From positions 752,501-765,000 of the forward strand of contig JACVTC010000052.1 in NCBI GenBank assembly GCA_016946835.1: a stretch of DNA of 12,500 nucleotides, in the 5' to 3' direction. The stretch's first letter is position 1. Every line of letters starts with the position of its first letter. The stretch is from Neocallimastix lanati (nom. inval.) (taxonomy: Eukaryota > Neocallimastigomycota > Neocallimastigomycetes > Neocallimastigales > Neocallimastigaceae). Positions 1-7,542 of the stretch are shown here, piece by piece. The notes beneath the pieces were generated by a model, which saw only the letters and a program-made list of their open reading frames with translations, made no database searches and was not told the origin of the DNA. Made by a program: the position numbers and the translations under genes.

Positions 1-3000
1 TACTGTAATCAATTTCACCTTCTTCAGCAGATGGGAAGAAGATGAAAACGTTTAATGGATCTTCAACATCTTCACAACCAGGAACTGCAGTAATCCATTG
101 ATCCACCTGATCATCACGAATAAGTTTAGCTTCTTCTTCCTTTGCCTTTTGTTCTTCCGCCTCCTTAGCCTTCTTTTCTTCTTCGGTTATGACATTAGCT
201 TTCTCCTTATCCTCTTCTTCCTCATCCTTCGATAATTTACCCTTAACGTACTCGACAAGACGGAAGAGACAAATATTTTGGGTGGAGAAGACGACTAATG
301 GAATATTGACGGTAGTAACATTCTTTAGGATAGTACGGAATTCCATCATCATAAGGGAATCAATACCTAATTCGGTTAAGGATTGGTAAGGATCAATTTC
401 ATCATTTTCACCGTATTGAAGAATTCTCTTTAATTCGGTCTCCATAATCTCAAAGATATTATCTTTAGAAATTTCCTTTGGATCACTAGCTACTGCCGCA
501 TCTTCTGCAATATTTTCGGAACTATTTTGTCCTGAAGTAAGGACGGTCTTAACGTATTCGCTATCATTAGCGGTTCTCCAGTCAATTCTTGGACGATCAG
601 CTGGACGAACAGCACGGAAGATTGGATCACAAATAGAGCTATCGTAGACCCTATTCCAATTAATGACGGGACCACCAAAGACAACTGCTGGAATATCAGC
701 AACATGATTCAAAAGGTTAGATATAAGGTTTATACTGTTAATTTCGTTAAACATGAAGGTATCATCCTTAATGATAGAACTAAGACCAGATGGCCAGGCT
801 GCTAATTCAAGAGACATAATATCCTTGCGACCGTTGTGGGAACGGTAGAACTGACAAACCTTGTTAAGGAACATGTTAGCCGTACAGTAGTTAATTTGAC
901 CACGGTTACCGAAGAAGGCCGTCATGGAGGAGAAGAGAATGGTGAACTTTAAGTTCAAACCTTCCGTAAGCTTAGCAATGCAGAGAGCACCTTCAATCTT
1001 ACTGTTAATTAACTTTGCGAAACGTTCATAGGATTGGTTGAAGATTAAACCATCATCGTTGGTACCAGCAGTATGGATAACACCAACAAGGGCTTCTTCT
1101 GGAGAGCCAGAGTTAATATCATCAAAGACCTTCTTCATTTCTTGTTCAGAACCAACATTAGCGGTGACATAGGTAATCTTAATCTTTGGATTAAGGGCAC
1201 GAATTTCGGCTAACCTACCAGCAACCTTTTCATCGGTTTCTGGTCGACGTCCAGTAAGGACAAGACCCTTAAGGTTAGCTTGTTTAACGAGGTAGCGACA
1301 GATATCGAAACCAACACCACCAGTACCACCAGTAATTAAGACGGTACCGGAGGAATCAAGTTCAACTTCATTAAAGTAGTCAATGGTTGGAACAACAACA
1401 CGCTTAATCTTACCTTCGTAACGGAGACCTTCCTTGGTGTAGATGACTTCATGAGAAACGTTGTAACGATTAACGCTGGAAATAGCTTCCGTGTAAAGAC
1501 GTGGGCATAATTCTTCTGGTTTAGTGGTATAGTCAATATCTAAATCAAAGGTACGAATGAACGGGAATTCCTTCCAGTAACTCTTGGAGATACCACTGAT
1601 GATACCTTGTAAGACATCGACTTCACCCTTCCAGTAATCGGTACCATTCTTACTGATGAAACAGAAGCTCTTTTGACAATCGTATTCATCGATGACACGA
1701 GTAAAGCATTGAATAAAGGTTAAATTACTTTCATAGGTTGATCGTAAGAGTTCTGCAAAGGCATCACCTCCAATATCAATAGAGGAAGCGATTTGACGTT
1801 CCAAATCTAAGCCCATAAAGTTAACGACGACAAGAGTTTCATTTTCCATACCGGATTCCTTCATACCCAAGTCCTTAAGGTTTTGTTGGACGAGATCATC
1901 CGTACAGGTTTCCTTGGTTGGCATATCAATCTTAACGTAGTGGAAGTCCTTGACCTTACCGTTCATGTATTTAATGAAGGCATCAGCATAACCATGATGA
2001 TCACCGATGAGGTAGAAGTATGGAGTAGTAAGGATTTCTTGTGGAACAGTTGAAACTTCCTTGAAATCAATGGAATAGATTTCATATTCTGGGTTTTCTT
2101 TCTTATCTTCAAACTTAACTCTACGAGTTTGGAAGGCACTACAATGTTCACAAACATTACCATCTATATCGAAAACGGTGAAAGAGGTGAATTCAGAGTT
2201 TGGATCGGTTTCAGCGTTTTCCTTCAAATATCTATGGACGACATAGCATTCATCTGGAGTTTGTTTGAACTTCACCAAGTTTTCGAAGGAGGAAGGAAGG
2301 AACGGTTCATTTTCTTCCGGTTTATCTTGCGTTCTAAGACAATCCTTACCGGCGCTACAGTGAAGGGTAGCATCGAAAAGATAAACTTGGTTAAGACCAG
2401 AACGAGTATTGTTAATGGATCGATCAACGGAATCAAGATGAGAGATAAGAACAAAGGTACCGTCATCATCATAACCGATACCAAAGTTCTTGACGGATGG
2501 GAACCCACCTTTGTAAAGACTACTCCTTTTAATATTATCATAAATGAATTTACCTGGATGAACGTTATCTTCCGTTAAAACCTTCTTAATTAAAGCCTTA
2601 GTTTTTTCTGGGGTTGGTAAGGTTTCACGAATGTTTGGATTTTCACTATCACTTAAGAGGTTAGCCTGAGCATTTAACATATGGTTTTCCATACCACCAT
2701 CAACCTTAGTGTAGAGAGCAAGACGTTCACCCCGCTTCTTTAAGATGAAATCAACTTCCGAATCTTCCTTAATATTTAATGGACCACGAGTTAATAATTC
2801 ATCGACAACTTCAATTGGTTCCTCTGAACCGTTATTCATAGCTCTGGTGGCAGCAATGATGAATTCCGTGTAGGCAGCAGCTGGAACACAACCAACTCCC
2901 ATGACAATATGGTTACTCCATAAGTACTTGACGTATTGTGGCGTCAGTGGAGCAGTGACGACGAGTTCATTCTTACCAGTATTAACGATGGTAAGAGACT

Positions 3001-6000
3001 TATAAAGATCCCAATGAGCAGCACTATTATTTTTGTTAATTGGCTTAAGACACTCTTCTTCAGTTTGTAACCAGTAACGCGATCTTTGGAATGGATAGAG
3101 TGGAAGATCATAGAGACCGAGAGGAAGCGTCTTACCAGAGACTGGGTCCACACGTTTGTGGAAGCTAGCCCAGTCGATGTTACCACCTAACATGTAGAAC
3201 TTGCAAAGGGCATTGAATAAGTACTGTTCACCATTTTGATCAGCAACACTACTAGCAATGAAGGTTGGACCGGTACCACGAAGGGACTCGGTCTCACGAA
3301 CGAAACGGGCACTCATGTGACTTAAAGTAGCGGCTGGACCGACTTCAATAACAGCTAATAAATTCTTTTCAGATTCGATCATTGTCTTAACACCATCAAC
3401 GAAACGAACAGCATTTCTAGCGTGTTTAGCCCAGTAATCTTCTTCAAGACGATCACCAACTGGCTTAATGGTACCATCAAGATTAGAGATGAACTTAACC
3501 TTTAAGGACTGTCTGAACTTAGCATCATCCTTTTCTTCAATCCAGTTATTTAATTCTTCGATAGCTGGGTCCATTAATGGAGAATGGAAAGCATCGGTAA
3601 CGTTTAACTTCTTCGTCTTAATGTTCATTTCACTAAAGTATTGGGTAATATCATCGACCTCCTCCTCATAACCAGAGATAACGGTATGAGTGACACCATT
3701 GATGGCCGCAATCGCAACTTCTTCTTCGTAACCAAATTCTTCAATGGCTTCCTTGACAGTTTTTTCATTTTGGAAAATACTGACCATAGCTCCAGGCTTT
3801 TCACCATATTCACCCATACATCTGGCTCTCTCAATAATGAAATCGATGGCTAAATCAATATCGATAGCACCAGTAACAGCAGCAGCCACAATTTCACCTA
3901 AGCTGTGACCATTGACGATGACGGGTTCAACACCCCAAGACTTCCAAAGCATACACATGGCATATTCATAAGCGAATAAGGCAGGTTGAGCAATTTGAGC
4001 CTTCTTTAAGTGATGGGCTTGACTTTGATCATAGAGGGCATCAATGATAGAAACACCGGTAACCTTCTTAACAACAGCATCGCACTTTTCCATAGCTGCA
4101 TGGAAAACTGGTTGACTTCTGAATAATTCTTGACCAACGCCTGGCTTGATACTACCTTGACCAGTGAAGGACATACCTACCTCTTCCTTAAAGGTACGAA
4201 CGGCCTTCTTATTTTGGTTAACGAATTCAGTTAATTCAGCCGCTAATTCAGAAGCATTTCTACCGGCAACAGCATACCTGTAGTTAAAGTGTTGACGACC
4301 TACATTACTGGTGTAACAGAGATCAGCAATTGGAGCATTCTTATCAAGACTTTCTAAGAGAGTAATGTATTGTTCAGCTACTGCGGTTAAAGCGGTATTG
4401 TTCTTAGCACTGATGGTAAGTACATGGTAAGTATTGTTGACCGGATAAACTTCTTTAACTTCAGGGTCAACGTATTCTTCAACAACAGCATCACAGACAC
4501 TACCGGAAAGACCGTAGGAAGAAACGAGGGCAATACGATTCTTACCGTCATGGGCTTTCCATTCTTCCTTTTGAGTTGGAATGTGTAATGGAACAGAATC
4601 GAAATCAATGGAGGAACTTGGTTTATGGAAGTGAAGGTGAGGTGGAATGGTCTTGTATTTCATGGCTAATAAGACCTTAACAAGAGAGGCTAAACCACTA
4701 ACTTCTTCAGTGTGACCAATGTTAGTCTTAACGCTAGCTAATGTTAATGGACGACTTTCAGAGTGAGATCCCTTGAAAACTTCATTGATGGCTTCTCCTT
4801 CAATACGATCTCCTAATTTTGTACCAGTACCATGACCTTCCATATAGTCAATATCTTTTGGAGTAAGGTTGGCATTCTTTAAGACTTCTTCATGAATGAT
4901 CTTTTGACCAATAGCAGATGGTGTACTCATAGAAGCTCTTGAACCACTTTGACCGACAGCTGTAGCATTAATTAAACCATAAATTTTGTTGTGATCACGG
5001 ATGGCATCATCTTTTCTCTTTAAGATAATGGAGACACAACCTTCACCAGGAACATATCCATCAGCGGCTTCATCGTAAGCAGCACATCTACAATTTCTTG
5101 AAACCATCTTAGCAACAGACAAAAGACTGAAACCACTACTTTGAAATGGACAGTGAGCAGCATTAACGATAGCAAGATCAGTTTCACCGATGTTTAAATC
5201 CTTGAAAGCATCATGAGTAGCTACTAAACCGGAAGAACAAGCGGTATCTACAGTGTGGGCAGCACCGTACAAGTTATACATGAAACTAATTCTACCTGGT
5301 AAAGAAGCAGCAGCACAACTGTGCATACTCATACCGTTAAGAATACTGTAACCGGTTGGGGAGGCATCAATAGTGTAGGTATTCATTTCATCAACTTGAC
5401 CTGGAGCGGTATATACATTAGTACGAGTACCAGAAAGGGTATCCGGGTTTATACCGGCATCTTGGAAAGCTTCATAAGTAGTTTCTAAGACCCAACGGAA
5501 TTTTGGATCGAGAACGGTAGCCTCACTTGGATTCATGTTAAAGAACAATGGATCGAAATCAGTGATAGGGGAAACGTCAGAAGTACTATCGTAACGACAG
5601 TAGTTGAAAATATAATGTTCTCCAGGATTTAAGTGTTCATTGTGAGTCAGGTTGTGATGAAGAAGACGATTAGTACCAGTTGGAGAGATACAGAATCTAC
5701 CACTTTCTAAACTTTTCCAATACTTATCAACGGTGTTGATACCACCTGGAAGTCTTAAAGCAATACCAACCACAGCAACTTGAATCAAGTTTTGGTATTC
5801 TGGATTAACACCTGGCTTTTGAGCCATTTGTTTTAAGGTGATAAGGAAATTGCTAAGAATTTCTAAGTTACATTGTTGGAAAAATGAGGAAAAATCAACA
5901 GCTGAGGCAGGGGCAATACCAGCAACTTGACAAAGTTGATTTTGGAAGGCACAGAAATCCTTAGCTTCTAAACCTAAGCTAACTACTGTTTCATTAGCTG

Positions 6001-6070
6001 GTTTAATTTCATCCAAATTCTTAATACTTGGAACAAAATTTTGTAATTGATTGTAAATTAAGCTAATCAT
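1..6070 (-). CDS. Type I polyketide synthase (ACP-like/KS-AT-DH-KR-ACP/probable TE), C-terminus beyond window
   Basis: This is a single uninterrupted frame of 2,023 codons with no in-window stop and no visible intron. Domains in order: ACP-like ~4-80, KS ~96-532, AT ~633-940, DH ~1018-1319, KR ~1330-1790, ACP ~1868-1946, Glu/Lys-rich linker ~1948-1982, then a hydrolase-like start. Active-site residues are Cys278/His413/His453 (KS), Ser723/Arg748/His829 (AT), His1054/Asp1233 (DH), Lys1691/Ser1715/Tyr1728 (KR) and Ser1905 (ACP). The protein should assemble and partly reduce a polyketide chain from malonyl-type units on its own ACP; no enoyl reductase or methyltransferase is seen. The start is the first possible ATG, because an in-frame TAA lies two codons upstream (6076-6074) and no AG that could serve as an acceptor follows it. 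Met82 is a less likely alternative start, since coding-like sequence precedes it. There is no signal peptide or membrane segment, so a cytosolic location is inferred. The product cannot be predicted. Confidence 0.95.
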   Translation of the reverse strand, partial: MISLIYNQLQNFVPSIKNLDEIKPANETVVSLGLEAKDFCAFQNQLCQVAGIAPASAVDFSSFFQQCNLEILSNFLITLKQMAQKPGVNPEYQNLIQVAVVGIALRLPGGINTVDKYWKSLESGRFCISPTGTNRLLHHNLTHNEHLNPGEHYIFNYCRYDSTSDVSPITDFDPLFFNMNPSEATVLDPKFRWVLETTYEAFQDAGINPDTLSGTRTNVYTAPGQVDEMNTYTIDASPTGYSILNGMSMHSCAAASLPGRISFMYNLYGAAHTVDTACSSGLVATHDAFKDLNIGETDLAIVNAAHCPFQSSGFSLLSVAKMVSRNCRCAAYDEAADGYVPGEGCVSIILKRKDDAIRDHNKIYGLINATAVGQSGSRASMSTPSAIGQKIIHEEVLKNANLTPKDIDYMEGHGTGTKLGDRIEGEAINEVFKGSHSESRPLTLASVKTNIGHTEEVSGLASLVKVLLAMKYKTIPPHLHFHKPSSSIDFDSVPLHIPTQKEEWKAHDGKNRIALVSSYGLSGSVCDAVVEEYVDPEVKEVYPVNNTYHVLTISAKNNTALTAVAEQYITLLESLDKNAPIADLCYTSNVGRQHFNYRYAVAGRNASELAAELTEFVNQNKKAVRTFKEEVGMSFTGQGSIKPGVGQELFRSQPVFHAAMEKCDAVVKKVTGVSIIDALYDQSQAHHLKKAQIAQPALFAYEYAMCMLWKSWGVEPVIVNGHSLGEIVAAAVTGAIDIDLAIDFIIERARCMGEYGEKPGAMVSIFQNEKTVKEAIEEFGYEEEVAIAAINGVTHTVISGYEEEVDDITQYFSEMNIKTKKLNVTDAFHSPLMDPAIEELNNWIEEKDDAKFRQSLKVKFISNLDGTIKPVGDRLEEDYWAKHARNAVRFVDGVKTMIESEKNLLAVIEVGPAATLSHMSARFVRETESLRGTGPTFIASSVADQNGEQYLFNALCKFYMLGGNIDWASFHKRVDPVSGKTLPLGLYDLPLYPFQRSRYWLQTEEECLKPINKNNSAAHWDLYKSLTIVNTGKNELVVTAPLTPQYVKYLWSNHIVMGVGCVPAAAYTEFIIAATRAMNNGSEEPIEVVDELLTRGPLNIKEDSEVDFILKKRGERLALYTKVDGGMENHMLNAQANLLSDSENPNIRETLPTPEKTKALIKKVLTEDNVHPGKFIYDNIKRSSLYKGGFPSVKNFGIGYDDDGTFVLISHLDSVDRSINNTRSGLNQVYLFDATLHCSAGKDCLRTQDKPEENEPFLPSSFENLVKFKQTPDECYVVHRYLKENAETDPNSEFTSFTVFDIDGNVCEHCSAFQTRRVKFEDKKENPEYEIYSIDFKEVSTVPQEILTTPYFYLIGDHHGYADAFIKYMNGKVKDFHYVKIDMPTKETCTDDLVQQNLKDLGMKESGMENETLVVVNFMGLDLERQIASSIDIGGDAFAELLRSTYESNLTFIQCFTRVIDEYDCQKSFCFISKNGTDYWKGEVDVLQGIISGISKSYWKEFPFIRTFDLDIDYTTKPEELCPRLYTEAISSVNRYNVSHEVIYTKEGLRYEGKIKRVVVPTIDYFNEVELDSSGTVLITGGTGGVGFDICRYLVKQANLKGLVLTGRRPETDEKVAGRLAEIRALNPKIKITYVTANVGSEQEMKKVFDDINSGSPEEALVGVIHTAGTNDDGLIFNQSYERFAKLINSKIEGALCIAKLTEGLNLKFTILFSSMTAFFGNRGQINYCTANMFLNKVCQFYRSHNGRKDIMSLELAAWPSGLSSIIKDDTFMFNEINSINLISNLLNHVADIPAVVFGGPVINWNRVYDSSICDPIFRAVRPADRPRIDWRTANDSEYVKTVLTSGQNSSENIAEDAAVASDPKEISKDNIFEIMETELKRILQYGENDEIDPYQSLTELGIDSLMMMEFRTILKNVTTVNIPLVVFSTQNICLFRLVEYVKGKLSKDEEEEDKEKANVITEEEKKAKEAEEQKAKEEEAKLIRDDQVDQWITAVPGCEDVEDPLNVFIFFPSAEEGEIDYS
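2..64 (-). other. Start of a probable thioesterase or other alpha/beta-hydrolase domain (residues ~2003-2023, cut by window edge)
   Basis: The last visible residues include PLNVFIFFPSAEEG at 2005-2018. A hydrophobic strand followed by F-P-x-A and a glycine resembles the start of PKS and NRPS thioesterases, which typically read L-F-x-F-P-x-A-G-G. The position after the ACP also fits a release thioesterase. The catalytic Ser, Asp and His would lie outside the window, and two glycines are replaced by Glu, so this remains a guess. Confidence 0.45.
125..229 (-). other. Highly charged Glu/Lys/Ala-rich linker, residues ~1948-1982
   Basis: About 35 residues made almost entirely of Glu, Asp, Lys, Ala and Gln follow the ACP. 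On the plus strand they appear as a TTC/CTT-rich pyrimidine tract. The composition suggests a long single helix or coiled coil acting as a spacer between the ACP and the next domain. It is low in complexity and may vary in length between strains. Confidence 0.75.
233..469 (-). other. Acyl carrier protein (ACP) domain, residues ~1868-1946
   Basis: The LGIDSLMMMEF motif places the phosphopantetheine attachment site at Ser1905. It is preceded by the expected amphipathic first helix (IFEIMETELKRIL) and a DEIDP loop, and followed by the last helix around LFRLVEYV. This is the only ACP with an intact serine in the visible protein, so it should carry the growing chain. It sits directly after the KR, the usual place. 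Confidence 0.92.
701..2083 (-). other. Ketoreductase (KR) domain with structural subdomain, residues ~1330-1790
   Basis: An N-terminal stretch of about 240 residues without a cofactor motif fits the structural half of a PKS KR. The catalytic half begins with the NADPH-binding GGTGGVG at 1581-1587. The catalytic set is Lys1691 (KIEGAL), Ser1715 (FSSMTAFFG) and Tyr1728 (YCTAN), spaced 24 and 13 residues apart, as in active PKS ketoreductases. The loop after HTAG reads Asn-Asp-Asp at 1671-1673, retaining the aspartate of the LDD motif that marks B-type stereochemistry. No enoyl reductase sequence is inserted between the two halves. Confidence 0.92.
2114..3019 (-). other. Dehydratase (DH) double-hotdog domain, residues ~1018-1319
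   Basis: The active-site motif HxxxGxxxxP is complete (HIVMGVGCVP), with catalytic His1054. The second catalytic residue is Asp1233 in LFDATLHC, corresponding to the D-x-x-x-Q/H motif. Both hotdog halves are therefore present and the domain is predicted to remove water from the beta-hydroxy intermediate. The intervening Y-G-P-x-F signature is not recognisable; the best counterpart is LYKGGFPSV at 1185-1193. That is a deviation, but not one that by itself implies inactivity. Confidence 0.85.
3251..4174 (-). other. Malonyl-type acyltransferase (AT) domain, residues ~633-940
   Basis: The domain starts at FTGQGS. The nucleophilic Ser723 lies in GHSLGE. Arg748, 25 residues further on, is where the family has the arginine that binds the extender carboxylate. 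His829 completes the dyad in DAFHS. A phenylalanine before this histidine (x-A-F-H rather than Y-A-S-H) is the known signature for malonyl-CoA over methylmalonyl-CoA, so malonyl is the predicted extender. The first position is Asp rather than the usual His. A post-AT linker ends with YPFQRSRYW at 992-1000, as in other PKSs. Confidence 0.92.
4475..5785 (-). other. Beta-ketoacyl synthase (KS) domain, residues ~96-532
   Basis: The domain opens with VAVVGIALRLPGG, followed by a LDPKFRWVLE segment typical of type I KS domains. The nucleophile is Cys278 in DTACSSG. The two histidines are His413 in EGHGTGT and His453 in TNIGHTEE. The spacings of 135 and 40 residues match those of active modular PKS ketosynthases, so this domain is predicted to catalyse decarboxylative condensation. 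The C-terminal signature, normally G-x-N-A-H, reads GSVCDAV at 523-529, which is unusual. The following ~100 residues (about 533-632) form the standard KS-AT linker, including VLTISAKN. Confidence 0.95.
5831..6061 (-). other. N-terminal ACP-like domain lacking the phosphopantetheine serine (residues ~4-80)
   Basis: The first 80 residues resemble an acyl carrier protein. A DEIKP segment leads to LGLEAKDF, which lines up with DEIDP...LGIDSLMM in the functional ACP of the same protein. It is followed by a helix-like stretch (FQNQL) and a final LEILSNFL that occupies the place of the last ACP helix. At the attachment position the expected Asp-Ser-Leu is Glu35-Ala36-Lys37, so the domain should not carry a phosphopantetheine arm. 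It may be a relic loading ACP or a structural or docking domain. The resemblance was judged by eye within this protein only. Confidence 0.55.
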
Positions 6071-6180
6071 TTTTTATTTTTTATTTCTTCTTAAATTTAA
6101 AAAATAATAAATACAATTCTTAAATTATTTTTCTAACTTTTATATTTGTTGTAAATATATTTTAAGAATTAGATAATGAA
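6071..6180 (-). promoter_or_regulatory. 5' leader and proximal promoter of the PKS gene
   Basis: The start codon is preceded by an A-rich leader with A at -3, a favourable context in fungi. An in-frame TAA two codons upstream fixes the ATG. A perfect 10-bp inverted repeat (AATTCTTAAA at 6115-6124, TTTAAGAATT at 6161-6170) lies about 45-100 bp upstream and could be an operator or a chance AT palindrome. No TATA box can be singled out in sequence this rich in A and T. Confidence 0.35.
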
Positions 6181-7419
6181 AAAAATATATATTAATAATT
6201 AAAATACATTATGTGTTAGTATTAGTAATATTAATTTATTAAATTAATGTTAATATAAAATATTTCTATTTTACATTTTAAAATTACCACTAATATACTA
6301 ATAGATATAGAAATAAATATATAAATGGATATAGAACTATATATATAATATATAAAAAATATTAAATTATATCTTACCTAAAAATATATATATAGTCTAT
6401 TCTATTTTTTTAAAAAAATAAATTATATATTTTAATTATTTATAAATCTTCTTAGATATCTTGTGGAATATTAATAAATATTTAAATATTTAGATTTATT
6501 TTTTTATTTTTTATTTTTTCCTAATAAATTTTGATTAATTTATTTAAATATTCTTGTACTCCTTTCATATATGTACAATTAAAAAAAAAAATAAAGATAG
6601 TTATATAGTTATTCTTTTTTATAATATCATAAAAAAAAAAAGTAAATAAAATTTATATGCATATAAAATTTATATATATAAATAAATATTATTAGTATTA
6701 TAGTTAAATTTATAAAAATATATATATATTAATCAAACATTTATTAATATTTTATGTTATTTATTTATTAATTTAAATTTATTTATTAATTTAATCGTTT
6801 TTTTTTTTTTTTTTTTTTTTTTAAGTGAACTTATTTGTCACTTTTATTTATTTACTAATAAAGCTATAAATATATTCAACAGAATATCTTAATTTTGTTG
6901 TTTTTTATTTATTTTATAATTATATATATATAAATATACTAATTTTAACCTCTCTATTAAAAATAAAATAAAAATTAAAGCTTTACTATTATTACATAAA
7001 ATAAAATGATCTCATACATATATTAATTTATTTATATATATAATATTTATCTTCTAAAAAAAAAAAAACTTTAAATATCACTATTAAAATAAAAATTCGA
7101 AATATTATATTTGTGCATAAGTTAAATTACTTTTTATTTGTGTTATTTTTATGTATTAAAAATAATAACTCTTATTTTATTTTATTTTTTTTTCTAGTTA
7201 ATTTTCTACTTTTTTACAATAGTTTTTTATTGAAATATATATATATTATGATTAAGTTTAAAATAACTTTCTAAATATTACTTTTTTTTTTTTTGACTCT
7301 CTCTCCCTTTCTTTTTGGTAACTTTATGAAAGATTATTTATTAATAAATAAAAATAATTAATTTTAATAATAGAATATTATATTTAATTATACAAAGTTG
7401 AATATATAAAGTAAATAAA

Positions 7420-7425
<6 letters not shown>
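6181..7425. other. AT-rich intergenic DNA, no gene seen
   Basis: This stretch is nearly all A and T, with frequent stops in all frames and no coding-like composition. It holds a run of 25 T at 6798-6822 and a pyrimidine-rich tract with unusual C content at about 7281-7318. Nothing resembling a tRNA was seen (no GGTTCGA-type arm). Confidence 0.7.
6798..6822. repeat. Poly(T) run, T25
   Basis: An uninterrupted run of 25 T follows TTAATCG. Long homopolymers of this kind recur through the intergenic half and are likely length-variable. Confidence 0.9.

Positions 7426-7468
<43 letters not shown>
7426..7468. repeat. Poly(A) run, A43
   Basis: An uninterrupted run of 43 A, the longest homopolymer in the window. 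It lies 19 bp before the (ATTT)n array. Without target-site duplications or a coding body beside it, there is no basis for calling it a retroelement tail. Its exact length may be affected by sequencing error. Confidence 0.9.
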
Positions 7469-7469
<1 letters not shown>

Positions 7470-7485
7470 ATTAATATTTATATTT

Positions 7486-7487
<2 letters not shown>

Positions 7488-7540
<53 letters not shown>

Positions 7541-7542
7541 TT
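7488..7542. repeat. (ATTT)n microsatellite, about 13 perfect units
   Basis: An A appears every four bases from 7488 to 7540 with TTT between, giving about 13 uninterrupted ATTT units. It ends at TTC. The same tetranucleotide dominates the larger field at 8850-9340. Confidence 0.92.

Noticed and set aside
2129-2578. 149-codon open frame on the plus strand
   Set aside because: Its codons lie exactly opposite those of the PKS dehydratase region; it is an antisense shadow of that coding sequence with no family resemblance.
189-4608. Other short open frames on both strands within the PKS
   Set aside because: They are out-of-frame shadows; the PKS frame itself is continuous and carries all recognised motifs.
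7426-7542. A43 followed by (ATTT)n as a retrotransposon tail
   Set aside because: No element body, open frame or target-site duplication is visible beside it.
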